Positions 32,273 through 46,000 of a stretch of 64,000 nt of DNA are shown here, piece after piece. Positions within the stretch are counted from its first letter, which is position 1. Every line of letters begins with the position of its first letter. The stretch spans positions 124,001-188,000 of the forward strand of contig JASJOG010000416.1 of the NCBI GenBank assembly GCA_030142905.1, in the 5' to 3' direction. The stretch comes from Heliopora coerulea. Lineage: Eukaryota > Cnidaria > Anthozoa > Scleralcyonacea > Helioporidae. Below the pieces are notes generated by a model, which was not told the DNA's origin, did not search any database, and worked only from the letters and a program-made list of their open reading frames with translations. The position numbers and the translations under genes are program-made.

Positions 32273-33487
32273 GAGCAGATGCTTAACCCATATGAACCGA
32301 AATAACTTTGAACATTAAACTAAATTTTTATTACTACGCCATAGGATTGTGATTGAATGTTATTTTACGGGAGATTGCTTCTCTTGCGTTTTAGTCATAT
32401 GAGATATTTTATGATATCTGAATGAAGGTATCATAAGATAGCTTGCTAAGAATCGTAACCCAATCACAATATCACAATATGTTAATAAATATGGTGGTAA
32501 CGAACATCCTTTCTCGGCGAATGAGTGGCTCGATATTTTTTGGCGATTTTTTTATTTTGTGGCGACTTTTTTTTTTTTTTTGTAGTAAATAAATCTTACC
32601 ACACACAATAAACTACCTTAGAAAGACTCATGGCCGACGCCTGAGCTGAAGGAAAATTTTCTGAAATTCGTATTGGCTGAAATTCGTATTGGGTGCGTTC
32701 TGAGCCCTGCAGCTAGGAGTGGACTTTTAGCAGTCCAGCACATGTCGTATTTTCTCTCTAAATCTTACAACACGCAATGAACTACTTTTGAAAGACTCAT
32801 GGCCGACGCCTGAGCTGAAGGAAAATTTTCTGAAATTCGTCTTGGCTGTCTGCATTGGTATTTCCCAGTTTAAGGACATATGCCGAAAGCCTATAAATGC
32901 TATCATTATACATCTTTTTTTTACTTTTAATTCAACTTTTTGTCCTTGTGGTCAATGAGCAGAGTGGACAACGTCGTAATTACTGGTTGTAGAATGAGCT
33001 TTATCACTTTGTTCTTACATTAACAAATAAAGACTGTCAGTCATCAGGATAAGACGTCTTTGTCGAACGGTGTTTTTGAACACTGTGATAACCCAGATCC
33101 TTTCCTTTTAAGTTGCTGGAAGTTTCGTCAAACGTGCGAGTTTAGCAAGGTTAGCGATAGCACAGGTTTAATTTTTAAAAGGGACCTAGCCAATAGTACA
33201 GACATTGAAATAAATGTTGGACTAATAGTTTTAAAAGGTTAAATCGTGTCATTCGGAAATGCATCGATTTGCACGAGACTTTGGATTGAATAAAGGCTGT
33301 GAATATTTGCATCAAGAATTGCTGTTCCAGGCACTTTGTTAATTTCTGTTGCATAATCCCATAAAGATTGAACGAGTAATTTCATTCCTTTCGTTTTGAC
33401 GTGGAAGTTCCGAGAGCTGACACAGTTTGACGATTTAACAAGCGGGTGATTCTTTAGTAACTTAACAACAATCTTGCTTTTGAACGT

Positions 33488-33665
33488 AGTTATCTAACGT
33501 TTCGAGCGAAGGTCCTTCGTCAGAGAGGTTTTTCTCTCTGACGAAAGGCCATCGGTCGAAACGTTAGATAAGTACTCTCACATTTCGGCAATACTCAAAC
33601 CTTTCTGATTATTTCACTTTTATTTCCACACTGCCTACGCAGCACTCCATTTTTATTTTCTTGTT
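33488..33665. mobile_element. Penelope-end fold-back, unit B only
   Basis: About 180 bp between two near-identical TTTTGAACGT target copies (33478-33487 and 33665-33674), absent in unit A. Carries TATCTAACGTTTCGAGCGAA and its inverse, then a tail CTGCCTACGCAGCACTCCAT also seen at 58970. Same family as 57600-58990. Confidence 0.7.
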
Positions 33666-33722
33666 TTTGAACGTCAGCTCAAGAATAAAAATAACACAAA
33701 GGGTATCTTTGGTACGTTCATA

Positions 33723-35315
33723 CAGGTGCGCTCATAAGTTATTGGACACCCTGTTTTTTACAGATATAGTACGTAATGGATGCTCCCGGAGGAGGACATT
33801 GACTTTTCTCGTAACAGAATTTGAATTTTATATAGAAAAAAATATTATCTTTCATTGTTAGTTTCGATATCAATGGCTACATATAATAGCATACACTTTT
33901 GATTATGCACATGTACACAACATAAGGCACACTTCAATCAGTATTTCGTGTGCCCGCCTCAGGCCTGAATTACAGCCTCTATGCGTCTTGGCATTAAAAC
34001 GATGTACTTAAGAAGATCATCAGTGGGATAGTTGTCCCATACTTCTTTAATTTTGTCAAACATGTCATCAGCGTTAGAAGGAAGCGGCTTCTCTAACAGT
34101 GCCTTTTCGATTGCCTACCAGATGTCCTCTACATGATTCAAATCGGGGAATTGGGCAGGATGGTCCAGCACATCGAAACCATTTCACTCTAGAAAATCAC
34201 AACTTTTTTTAGGAGTGTGGACAGGCACATTGTCTTGCATAAAAATAAAAGATTTTCTCCCAACCTAGCGCGTCATGGTGGGTGCCATTTAGTGCCGTAG
34301 AATGCGGTAATAAACCTCTGCATCGACCTTTCCTTCTATCCTTTTGAGTTTTCCTATCCCACCAGCGCCGCTTACCCAACCCCATACCATTAATTTTACA
34401 CCTTCATGTTTGACAGTGGGTTTCAGACACTCCTTTCTAAACTCTTCACCAGGTCGTCGTCGCATATACAGTTTACCACAGTTTGGAAAAATTGTAAACT
34501 GCTTTCGTCTGACCACATGACTTTGTTCCACTCCTCAGTTATCCAGTCCTTCTTTGACAAAGCGTACGACAAACGTGCTTGTGCATTAGTCTCGCTTATC
34601 AATGGCTTTTTTACGTGCTACTCGTCCATTAATATTAGCATTACCCAAACGCCTCTTGATGGTAGACAAAGACAACTCTGTTCCTTCTTGTATAAGATAT
34701 CGTCTGAGCTGAGGAGCAGTTTCAAATCTATCTCGTTCACTTGATCGCACTAAGGCTCGGTCTTGCCTTGGTGTGGTTTTCCTCGGCCGTCCCGTTCGTC
34801 TGTCGTTCCGTTCTGCCATACTTCCCGTCTCCCTATACCTCGCCCATAGATTCGATACAGTTGAAGGACTGACCTTGCATCGTGAAGCAATCTGTCTGTT
34901 GCTCAACTGACCTTCTTTCTTTAAGAAAATAACCCGCCACTTGGTCTCCTCTGTTAAACGTTTCCCAGCTGTAGTCTTCTTCACATCTTTCTTGCGTTCC
35001 ATGGCTTGATAATCTTGTGCACTAAGTTGAAATTCGTCCGATTTTTTGAAATATTTAAATGAAACATGCGACCGCTTTATTGTGCGAGATCAACGAAAAA
35101 AACAGTAGGACAGATGTGCATTATTTGAACTGTCCCGCAATTGGAAAGCTATAGTATGCAGCCATAAAGTATGACAGTAAAACATTATCGAAATGAAGTT
35201 TACGGAATCAAGTTCAAATCCTAAGATGAAAAAACCTTGTTTGCTCTTCCTAGAGCTTGCATAATGGAATATATCTGTAAAAAACAGGGTGTCCAATAAC
35301 TTATGAGCGCACCTG
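33723..35315 (-). mobile_element. Tc1-type DNA transposon, complete, unit B only
   Basis: 1593 bp with long inverted ends (CAGGTGCGCTCATAAGTTAT and its inverse, extending through ACAGGGTGTCC to about 45 bp) and TA duplications at 33721 and 35316. Unit A has the single-TA empty site at about 4370. The transposase is on the minus strand and has frameshifts, so it is not autonomous as read. Confidence 0.92.
34289..35002 (-). pseudogene. Tc1-type transposase, frameshifted
   Basis: Reads on the minus strand from MERKKDVKKT at 35002. N-terminal helix-turn-helix DNA-binding region (TEETKWRVIFLKKEGQLSNR then QIASRCKVSPSTVSNLWARY), a GRPR AT-hook-like linker (RRTGRPRKTT), then the DDE domain with WSDES and, past a frameshift near 34500, LMVWGWVSG. 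Further catalytic parts (QDNVPVH, DLNHVED-type) lie at 34130-34240 in broken frame. Typical Tc1 transposases are about 340 residues; this is spread over several frames and must be inactive. Confidence 0.85.
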
Positions 35316-36053
35316 TATGAGAAAAGAAGATAATATGAGTTGTGAGGGAAACAAGAAAATATGATTCATTATAAAAGAAACGCTTTCCTCTTTCTTAAGT
35401 TAGTTTTCATCGCCAAAGGTAAGTCGCCGATTGTTTTATAGTGTGTATAGCTCATTGTATATAGAAATTCCAACTGCAAGGTAAGATTCTTTGGTTGTAT
35501 GTGTGATTCTTAGATTTATGTGTGTGTTAATTCGTAAACATCGTGAACACAATCATATCTTCGACTATATAATAATATGATACCAAGCAGCTTCCAATTT
35601 TGTTTCAAAATTAATCGTAAAATGAGATCCTATTAATCAGTCTGAAACATTGGTAACAACGGAAAGATAATTAAATATAAACATACATTATCCGACAATC
35701 ATAAAACTTTTGAACTGCTTTAAGCTGTGGACATCAGTCACAAAGATTCAAAACAGACGTGCAATTCGGAGAAAGGTGACCTGCAATTCTAAGAAAGAGT
35801 ATGTTTGCGTTAAATTGTTCTAGTTCAGCTGTAAAACTCAACAAAAGAGGATTCAAGCTTCCTTAAGGAAGAAGTTTTTATGTGTTGTTTATTTGGAGAA
35901 GACATGTACCTCGCTTTATCGATATTTCAAAAGCCAGTCCATGAATTGTTAAAGTGATTTTTTCATTTGTAAAACCTTTTTACAAGTTTTTCGAAGCGTG
36001 GTGATATATTGTTCCAGTAAGCAGGAAATTAAATGCTTATGGGCCGTCAAAAC

Positions 36054-36200
36054 TTAAGAATTCTGCGTATATATCAAGTTTAAATGACCATGGACTTTTT
36101 TAAGGTTTTATTCACAAAAATTAGTTATAAATTTTTGTGAATGAAATCTTAAAAAAAAGCCTATGGTCATTTAAACTTGATATAAGCAGAATTCCTCAAG
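36054..36200. repeat. Palindrome, full in unit B, one arm in unit A
   Basis: Arms 36054-36122 and 36128-36200: ATCAAGTTTAAATGACCATG with inverse CATTTAAACTTGATAT and TTCACAAAAATTA with TTTTTGTGAA. Unit A keeps only the left arm (about 5098-5170). Confidence 0.7.
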
Positions 36201-36995
36201 AACTAGGTTTAGAGATAGCTCCTACATTCCAATGTTAAAGTGTCGTAATATAATTATGCAAAATGGATAGAGGAAACAAAGATATTTTAAATTCAACTAA
36301 ACACTTTTATACATGCAAAAATGCTATTAACTTCATTGTTTTTAAGTTTCTTTTTAAAATTTTACAATACGTTCACATTTTCTTGGTTATAAGTTATGTA
36401 AATTTGCAGTTGTTAAAACAAAAAAAAATTAAGATATGTAAACGTTATTGTTCTGTAGGATAGTTAAATGTAATGTTGTCTTTCACATACTCCTGAAGAA
36501 GGCAGTAAACTCCACCCACACGTGGGAATTTTCCAATAAAGTTTTTAAGCCTCGAGTAGCTGTCGTTTTAATATCATGATCTTATGTGGCTAGAAAACAT
36601 ATGTTTTTAGTATAAACCTGAATTTTTCATATTTTTGCAGTATACGCCTGTTATTTACCTGAATCAGAGAGAGATTTAAATGTGGCTATAATATCACGTC
36701 AAAGGGACAGCGTTGGGCAAAAAACTGCTGTTACGACGAGTTAGCTTCGTCTGCAAGTCTAAAATATCAACATTCAAAAAATATCTTTTTCCCGGTTTCT
36801 CTAGTTAATCAGATTCCATGACTTGGTTGAGCTTGAGGTGAAGGAACGGACATGTCATCTTTCTTTCAAACGTAAAATGAATTGAACAGCTGGGTGATCT
36901 TGTGTGAGATTTGGAAGCGTCGAACTTTGGTCAAACTGATTGTCTTATTTCGATAGCAGTGCTTGAAATCCGAACAAGGAAGTTGGATTGGACTG

Positions 36996-37074
36996 ATGAT
37001 GGGTAATTGTGGTCACAATGTGCTGCTTACTTTGTTATTTATCATTTGGATTTACCTTTGTATATCAAGTGAAG
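36996..37074 (+). CDS. Copy 2 exon 1: signal peptide
   Basis: 79 nt, encoding MMGNCGHNVLLTLLFIIWIYLC then ISSE. The donor is GAAG/GTAAGA, phase 1. Upstream 180 bp is closely matched before copies 1 and 3. Confidence 0.85.
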
Positions 37075-40000
37075 GTAAGACGTTTACGGCGATAACTAAA
37101 CACTTTGTGAATGGTTTCGATTTGTTTACAATTCTGTCTTCCTTCGTGTTTTCTACCATACCGACCTAGTTTCAAGTCAGGACTCACACTTACAGCTTAT
37201 CAGCCCATTGAACCACGAAGGCTTACGACCGGACTTGAAACAGAACAATCGAAAACTATTTCTAGTAATGGATTTAGTCGGTCAATCACCTCAACCTCGA
37301 TAACTACGTTGGTTATTCAAATCAAATAGTACTATAGTAAAACATTCTGTATCAAGCCCCTATGATAATTAACTAAGTAGGTCAGTTACCTCAACCTCGA
37401 TAACTACGTTGGTTATCATTAAAATCAAATAGTACTATTCTACAGCATTCTGTATCAACCCGTTGTGATAATGAACTTGATGACGAAGACACCAAATGTC
37501 CAAAGATTAGTGAGCTAGCTTTTGTGAATTGGGAAAAGGTGACATGGTTGGCATCGCACAATCCCGCATTACATAACAAAATTCATAAATTAACCATAGA
37601 ATACACAGTACAATACAGTAAAAGCAACCCAATACATTACAGTGCAAATAAAAGAAATAAAAACTAAGATAAAATGAAATTGAAATGAAAGTAGATAAAA
37701 CTAAAATAAAAAAATGGCATTAAAGTAAAGGAAATCTGAAATGAAAAATGAACAGAATAAAGTAAAATCGAAATAAAAACAAAATTAAAATGAAATAAAA
37801 ATAAAATGAAATAAAGATAAAATGAAATATAATGAACTGTGATAAAACAAAAATAAATTATAAATTAAATATTGTGTTTGGATTACAACCAAATCACAAA
37901 TCCCATGAAACCAACAGGTCACGTGCCATTTATTGTTAATTTATAGTTCAAGAAAAAATATGTGAACGCACCCAGATCGACATCAGATGTTCATGTGGCA
38001 CAATCCGAATGATCGAAGAGATCTATGGGCGTACTGTGGGCCAAGACTTTTGTAGCGAAAAACTTAGGAGAAATTGCACTTTGTCTGCCTATTGCTATAT
38101 TTTTCATAAAATAAACAGGCACTCTTCAAGCCAAAGGTGAACAGTTAGTGATGCCCTGGTGGGTGACAATGATCCTTGTCCTCCAGGACACCATCTTGTT
38201 TTGCTTGGAGATGAATAATGCAGGATGTTCCGAGATAGAGGAACCAATCAGATTGCGCAATAAACGCTGTTCACCTGCGAGGTATATTCTAAATGGTTCT
38301 AAAAGCTGACGTAAAAAAAAGGAAATAGTGAAAAAATTTTGAAAAAACCAAAAAGAATAAGGCAAGATTAGAAAAAATAAAGTAAAAGTAAAGATAAAGA
38401 GAAGACTTAATTTGAAATTACATTAAGCCAAAAAATGGAAATAAAATAAACTGAAAAGAAGGTAAAAAGAAGATAATAGAATAAGTTGAAGAGTTAAGTG
38501 AAATTAAGATCAAATGAATGTCAGTGTTAGAATGAAAATCACATGTAATGTGAGATAAAACGAAATATAATTAGAATAAATATAAAAATAAAATGAATGT
38601 AATTTATTGGGATCAGTAATTATGATAAAAGATAATTCTGTATAGGTTACAATCATGTCACACAATCCCATCCAGCAACTAGTCACATTGCAATTATTTT
38701 GCATTTATAGTTCAAGAAAAAATTGTATGTGAAGACAGCGCGATCAACATCACATGTTCAAATGGCAGAATCCGAATGATCGAAGCGATTTATGGGCGTA
38801 CTGTGGGCCAAGACGTTTGTGGGCAAAAGCCTACTAAAAACTGCACTTTGTCTGCCTATTGCTATACTTTTGATAAAATAAACGGGCGCTCTTCAAGCCA
38901 AAGGCCGAAAGTTAATAATTCCCTGGTGGGTGGCAATGATCCCTGTCCTGGTGAATCTAAATATCTGGTGGTGAAATACAGATGTGGTCAGTGGAGAGCT
39001 CCTTCATCAGGTAAGTACACAATTGAAGTAGGCTTCTAATAATTTAAGGCTTTGGGTTTAATGTCAGAAATCAAAGAGTTTTTTTTATAGTGGTATTCAA
39101 CACAAAAATGTCCGGTTCTAAGAACCCATTTATACATTACTATTGTCATATATGATTGTTCCTCCAGGGGTATATAACGTAATCTCAAAGGCACAATTCC
39201 TGCTTTTGATTCCCTCACTGATGCAGCAATCTATCCATAGGGCTTAAGACAGTTAATGGGATACCAGTCGCGCACCCAGGCCCGCTCCTGTAAATTTTCT
39301 TTGGAAAGATATAAAACAGAGACAAAATTGACATAAACAAAACGAAACGAAAAACGAAAAGTTACCCGAAGCTTAAAATTTTTTGTAACTCGTTTCCGTC
39401 GGGAGCTCTCCTTTTGACGAGTAAAATCGTTTGGAGTTAACCACAGTAAAATAATAGAAGTCTTACCCCGCCAGGAAAGAGTTCAACCAATGATGTTCCA
39501 TTGGTAAAGCACACTCAATTCAATGAGTGCAATGATCAAATCCAGCGGTTTCCCTAGGAGTAATTTATTCCACGATCCTTATTTTTTCCAAACTTTGCGA
39601 GAGAAGCTCTCCGGACCCCCCACAGGAAGTCAAACCTTCGGTGGGCCCGTTCGGGTCATTCGAGCCAACAAATACCCTGACGTCTGGGTACGCCCCTGGA
39701 TAAATCAGGACGAACAACTGTGTACCACAACTGTACTTTGTAAATGTTCCCTGACTAACATATTGTGTAGTGCACATCCGGAAAAACACTTTGAAGGATG
39801 CTTAGTGTCCGGTAAAACAGCCAAGAATTGTCGCGTGAATTAACATAACAAATTTGTGTCCAGTATTTGAGTCATGGTTTAGTTCGTCACCTAAATTATG
39901 GTAGTAATCATGGACAGACATGTAATCGAGAATTTTGGATGATATCGACAATCCACCAGGATTTTGGAAAGGATGAAACAGCTGTTGGGTAAATGTAAAC

Positions 40001-43000
40001 AGTTGTTTCTGCGTTTAAGGTGGTCTTTGTTTCGGAACGTGGTAAATTTATTTATGCACACTATTAGGCAATGCTAAAGTTCATTGTCTTCAAACTTTTG
40101 ATAGAAACGCGTGGAGCTAAGCTTTTCACCTCCGGCGTTGATTTGGAAAAACATATCTGCTCCCATTGTCTTGCCTTCCAAAATGACTTTCCATAAATCA
40201 AAAAGCAAATTTAATCATTTACTTTTGTTGTTTCGCTAAATTAACTCGATTGAGTTTCTTGAAAAGTTGAAGAATGCAACTGCTACCCCCGAAAAGTGTG
40301 AATAAATGTTTTCTGGGGATAATGATTTGGATTTTTAATGTCCTTTTTCAGAAAATTTTGCTCTGGAGAAACCGGCGTCTCAGTCGACCACGTTCAACAA
40401 GCTGAACGCTTCCCTTGCTGTGGATGATGACATTAATAATAATCGGAAATATTGTACGAGCACCTTCATAGAAAAAAAAGATCCTTGGTGGCGTGTTGAT
40501 CTTCAGCAGAGAGTGCGTGTCACGCACGTGAAGATCTACAACAGCAAGGACCTTGGTGAACGACTTTGTGGCTTTGAAATACGAGTTACAGAAAGTCCCG
40601 ACCATGATGGAGCAACCATTAACAGATGCGGGGAACTAAAACACATTCGTCAAAATTCTAATGACGTAGTTATCTGCAATCCGCCTGTGACTGGGCGATA
40701 CGTTACCATAGTAATTCCCGGACGTGACAAATACTTGATTTTGTGCGAAGTTGAGGTTTATGGGACAAGTGTTTTAGGTAAGATGTTTATTTCTGTTTGG
40801 TACAAGTGCAGTTTAGCGGATGCATCATGCCGCAGACCTTTGCAGTCGGCTCCACAACAAATGTTATGAATTTTCCTCGGGAAATTTAAAGGCAGCCGTG
40901 ACTACATTCAAACGTGAAATGGCCTTCGTGTATAAATATATCATTCAGTTCACAAAAGATAAAAAAATTCTATAACGAATACTAACCTTATTCCTGATTT
41001 TAACTAAATACATGTTGTTATAATAATTTTAATAAACTCATTTTTCCTTGCGTGATGTCTGTCAAAATTTTCCCGTAAAATCTCACTTTACTCGACTACT
41101 GAGCCAGCAACACTGGTCAGCATCCAGGTGCGTCCGTTAAACTGCACTCTAGCCTTGTATTTAAAGAGGTATCGATAGATAAATGTTTTCTAAATTAATT
41201 CGCCTTGTTTTTCAACAGAATTCTTGATGTTTGAAAATATGATCAAACACTTCTTGTGTAAGATGTATTACAGCAACATTTAAGTTCAACTAGTCTACCG
41301 AAAGTAGAACTCTCATTTCTGGCCGTATTTCCATATGACGACGCTATATAGTCAATTGTTAATGTGTTTATTGTATGATAATGACTTTGAAATAAAGTCG
41401 AAATATTACAATTTCACGATAGTCTCATCTTGTGATTAATCCCAATGTTCAGTTTCAAGATGTCAATATCTTTCGGAATATGCTTTATTTTACATAAACA
41501 ACTGTTATGTTTCGGGGTTTTAAACTCATTTCTTTTGTATTTACTACATCGAAGGTCGAATGAACCTTACTGGTGCACGATTGGTAGGCTCGAATCGTCC
41601 GTACGAAGGACAACTATTGTTGAATGGCCACTCTTTTTGTGATCCAAAATGGTCCTTTGAAGACGCGAATACCGCTTGTCAGCAGTTAGGGTATCCTGGG
41701 ACGAGTGCCGAGAACTGGAGAGGTCGTTCTATTGGAGTTAGAGATAATTCAGTGGGAGATGTACCTGAAGTAAGGTCGTTTGTGTGTACTGGGAAAGAAA
41801 GTTCTCTGAGTTTGTGTTCGCCAACCGTAGACGCTGGAGCTGTTTGTTCAAGTGAAAACTATGTCAAAGTAACGTGTAAGTAATTTTGTTATATCACCAT
41901 TTTGATAATCAATTGTAAACACTGAGGATTGTTATACAACAAGCCAGAATTGAAATCTTTAGCACCGACAAGCCATAACATCGCAGTGGGAGCCAGAACC
42001 AATTTCAAAGTAAAAGTCTGTGAAAGAAAGCAGTTCCCAACAAGGTTTTGAATTATTCGAAGGTAAATTTCAACTCAACTGATTTACAGTTAAAGGGCTT
42101 AGCCAAACAATTGACAAAATCAGGAATTATTAATTCTGGATGGATTGAAGAATCATCAGCAAACAAGCAACAAGAAAACTAAATGATTAACAGACAAAGG
42201 ACGAGAATCCTTTGTTCAGTGATTGCTATGATACAATAGATTTCACCAAATCGGTGCATTTGTGAACTAGAAAAGAAGAAATAATTCCAAGGGAGTCGGT
42301 TATCTCATGTATTAGTTGCAGGCTTTTTTGGTAATAATATAATTTACCTTGTTTAAAACCCTTTTAACTTTCGTGTTCACCTAGTGGGAGACGTTTTTGG
42401 TAAAAAATATTGTTCACTTTGTTCAGAACCCATTTAACTATACTGTTGAGCTATTATCTTTGGGTAAATGCAGCAAATCATACAGCAGTCAAATTCTTTT
42501 GATAGCATATTATTCTTCTGTTTCAATCTGTTCTTATTTGACATTATTTCTAGGTCAAACATTCATTCGTCTTGTTGCATCAGACATCCCTCTTCAAGGA
42601 AGAGTAGAAGTCTTCCATGAAGGAAAATGGGGAACAATATGTAATACTGGCTGGAGCAGAGAGGATGCCAGAGTGGCCTGTAGAGAACTGGGTTTTTACG
42701 ATGTTCTCGATCGTTCGTTTCGTATGTTTAACCGCACCACGGGGAGAATTTGGCTTCGCAATTTACAATGCGATGGAGACGAGAAGTCTTTGGTATTTTG
42801 CAAACATGAAAAATGGAAAAAGGATTCTTGTCTACACCATAGTAACGATGTCGGCGTGAAATGTGAGTATTAACGTAAACTATACACCTAGCTAGAAATA
42901 AGGGATAGGATTTCGTATCTTGACAGTAAAGTACTGGCACTAGCTTTCAGTAATTCCCAACTGAATATAGCGGATGTAACGGTGGTAAGAAGTTAAGTGA

Positions 43001-46000
43001 CAACCTCGTTACCAGTACTATTTGTCAGGAGCTGGGCTAAGATGGCGACCAGTTCAAAAATGCGAGAACAAATAGCCTGGAAAAGGTTAAAATAAGCAGA
43101 ACTTGCTCATCATTTAGCTTCAACCTTGAAAGAACCTGTGGCTCTGTAACATTTAAACGGACGTTGTGATTTCTCACCGTTCTCTTTTGTCCTTACGTGA
43201 TATCCAAATTTGAATTAACAAATAGAAAATTGTTTGAGTATCTCTGTGCTATGATAGAAACATGAATGAGATAATTTCAAATTGAAAATCCCTGGTGAAA
43301 AGACGAGACGTAGCCAAGTGTTTTCTGGTATTGTTCCGGTTTAAATCATTCATGTTTCTATCACAGTGCTCATTTTTCCCCGAATTTTCGTGACATCATC
43401 AATATCTCTGTACTCTAATACGAAATGAAAATGACGTGAGAGTGTCTCTGTACTCTGAGAGAAAATGAGGCTCGACCAATCAGAGCGTGCGTATGACGTC
43501 TGTTATTTTATTATAAATTCTCAATAAAATATCTCCTCACTTATATTTCTCAGGTTCTATATGCGCTAAAGCTCTTCTCAAAGACCAAAGGAAATTTCCC
43601 GACGATATCTTCAAAGCCAGCGCCATCCATTCTCCGGATTACGCTGCAAAATATGGTCGACTGTACAGTCCACGACCTTGGTGCTTGCCCGACAATAAAG
43701 TAAACGTAAACCAATTTCTGGAAATACATCTTCCAGGCATTTTTTTCTCTGTCAGCGGTTGCTACTGTTGGAGGAAGTCTGGGATATGTGACGTCATACA
43801 AGCTGCTGGGTGTTGTAGACGGAAGTGGATGGCGATATGCCACTGTGAACAATCAGGAGGTTATTTTCCATTGATTGTATTGTGGTGTACAGTAGTCTTC
43901 CGTTATTACGAACTCGGTTATCTCGAACCTCTCGCTATCTCGAACACACTTCGGTTACCCTTGGTTTTGATCTATATTTTTCAGTATTTCACTGTTGTGT
44001 TTCTCGAACATTTTTTCTTTCCCCTTGATAGAAATTAATCTCTTTTATGAGATATATATTTTAGATTACACATATATTTTTATTACATATTAACTTGCAC
44101 CTTAACTCGCCATCTTAGTCTCGGTCATCAGAAGGTTGCGTGTTCGATCCCAGTCTGGGGCTCAGAAATCTTTTTTTCTGAGGATAGAGCTTGACGAACG
44201 TTCATCTATCATATTCGCAGGTTTATCTCGAACAATCAATGAAAATGACTCGTTGAAATAGTAAAATAGTGAAACGTTGCAAATAAATGAACGTTAGTAG
44301 ACATTGTTTTCACTTTGGTTCGTTTACTTAAACTGAACTTCTTATAGTGTGAGATGGTCTCTGCTTATAGTAGCAGCTTGATATTACTTAACACTATGTC
44401 AGAATAAAAGATATCCATCAAGGATAACATACCGTTGCAGTATTTCTCTCTTTTTAATGAAATAATGTACCTTTTGTCGACTCTCCTTTATCGTGAACTC
44501 CCGTTATGTCCAACTATTTTTCGTTTTCCTGTAGAGTTCGAGATAACGTTAGACTACTGTATTTGTTTAACAATTAAACAACAAGTCCGAGTTTTCTATG
44601 AGCAGATATGCAACGAGGTTCAAGCCAAGTTGATTATCTATCATAGAAAACGAAGACGCTTGAGTATGATATTGTTGTGTACTTGTTGAGGTTTCAAAGT
44701 TCTCTGATTTTAATATTCATTCATGCTTTTAGCTTATTCCTGGCAACACTAATGACAACACGCAGAATGTCATACGGAGAGAATTAGAACCTAGTTTTCA
44801 AGCTCAGACAGTTCGTTTTGTTCCGAAGACTTGGATCGGTACTCCTTGTTTGAGAGTGGAACTATGTGATGAAGGCAAGTGGTCAAGACATAGTTAACGT
44901 CAGTGTTATAAGACTATTTATTGCGTGGGTATTTGGAAAACAAACGTTTAAAGCTTGTAAACAGCTAAAATGGGAACAACGAAATACTAACTTGACGAGC
45001 AAAAGTCCTTGATAATGTACGATTCACTCTGTTGGAGAGGTTTTCTTCGATATGCGAGCATTTCATTTTCAGATTTCTTAGGTTTATCGACTATAAATTT
45101 AGATAATGGATCTTCTGACTGCACCTAGAAAAGTTGTGAACTTAGCATACGAACTTAGAGCTTTGATCACTCCATGTATCAGACGCAATAAATTACAGTG
45201 CGAAGAGGTTGGATGAGAACTTCAACTGTTGAAGTTATGTTCAAAAACTTTCAAACGATAGTAGAGTCATCTTCGTGATATGAATGCTCGATTTTGTATG
45301 GGCTGTTTGAAAATGTTTTTGGCGAACTGAGTATAAATACAATTACTGCATGCCTGTTAAGCTCTTGGACTTTCGCTTGTTAATCTGCTTTCACCTTTAC
45401 CATATCAGCTACGTTTTATCCAAATAAAACTGCTTAGTGCAGTAAAATAATTTGATAAGTTAGATTGGAAAAGCTACTACTACACGCTTTTTCATGTCTG
45501 TGCAAAGTCGTGGACTCCGTCGGTCAATTGCCCTTTCTTTTGTTATAACCATTTAATCATACGTTCGTCCATTTTTTCGGAAGTCCGTTAGTCCGTTCGT
45601 CTTTCTTTCCGTCAGACCTTCTGTTCATTCATTCATTCCTTCGTCCCTCTGTCCCGCTATCCGTCCCTCTTTTCCACCTTCCATCCGTCCGTTCATTTGT
45701 TCAGTAGTCCATTCGTCCTTTTCGTCAGACCTTCTGTTCACTCATACCTTCTTCCCTCCGTCCTACCTTCCGTTCATCGGTTTGTTCGTCTATTCGTCCC
45801 TCCGTCCGTCCCCTAGTCCAGTGGTTCCCAACCTTTTACTTCCCACGGACCCCTTTACTGATTTTGACAATCTCGGTGGACACCCTCCCCAAGTGAAACT
45901 GCAGCTACGCCAGTTTCATTGCTTCATTGCTTAAAATATCTCCTCAAAAGATGCATTCAGGTTTGCTTTGCTCAGCTCGGTATGGAATAAAACCAAATTT

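Noticed and set aside
31904..32286. Proline/glycine-rich frames near 32000
   Set aside because: They come from the G- and C-rich hAT MITE inserted in unit B.
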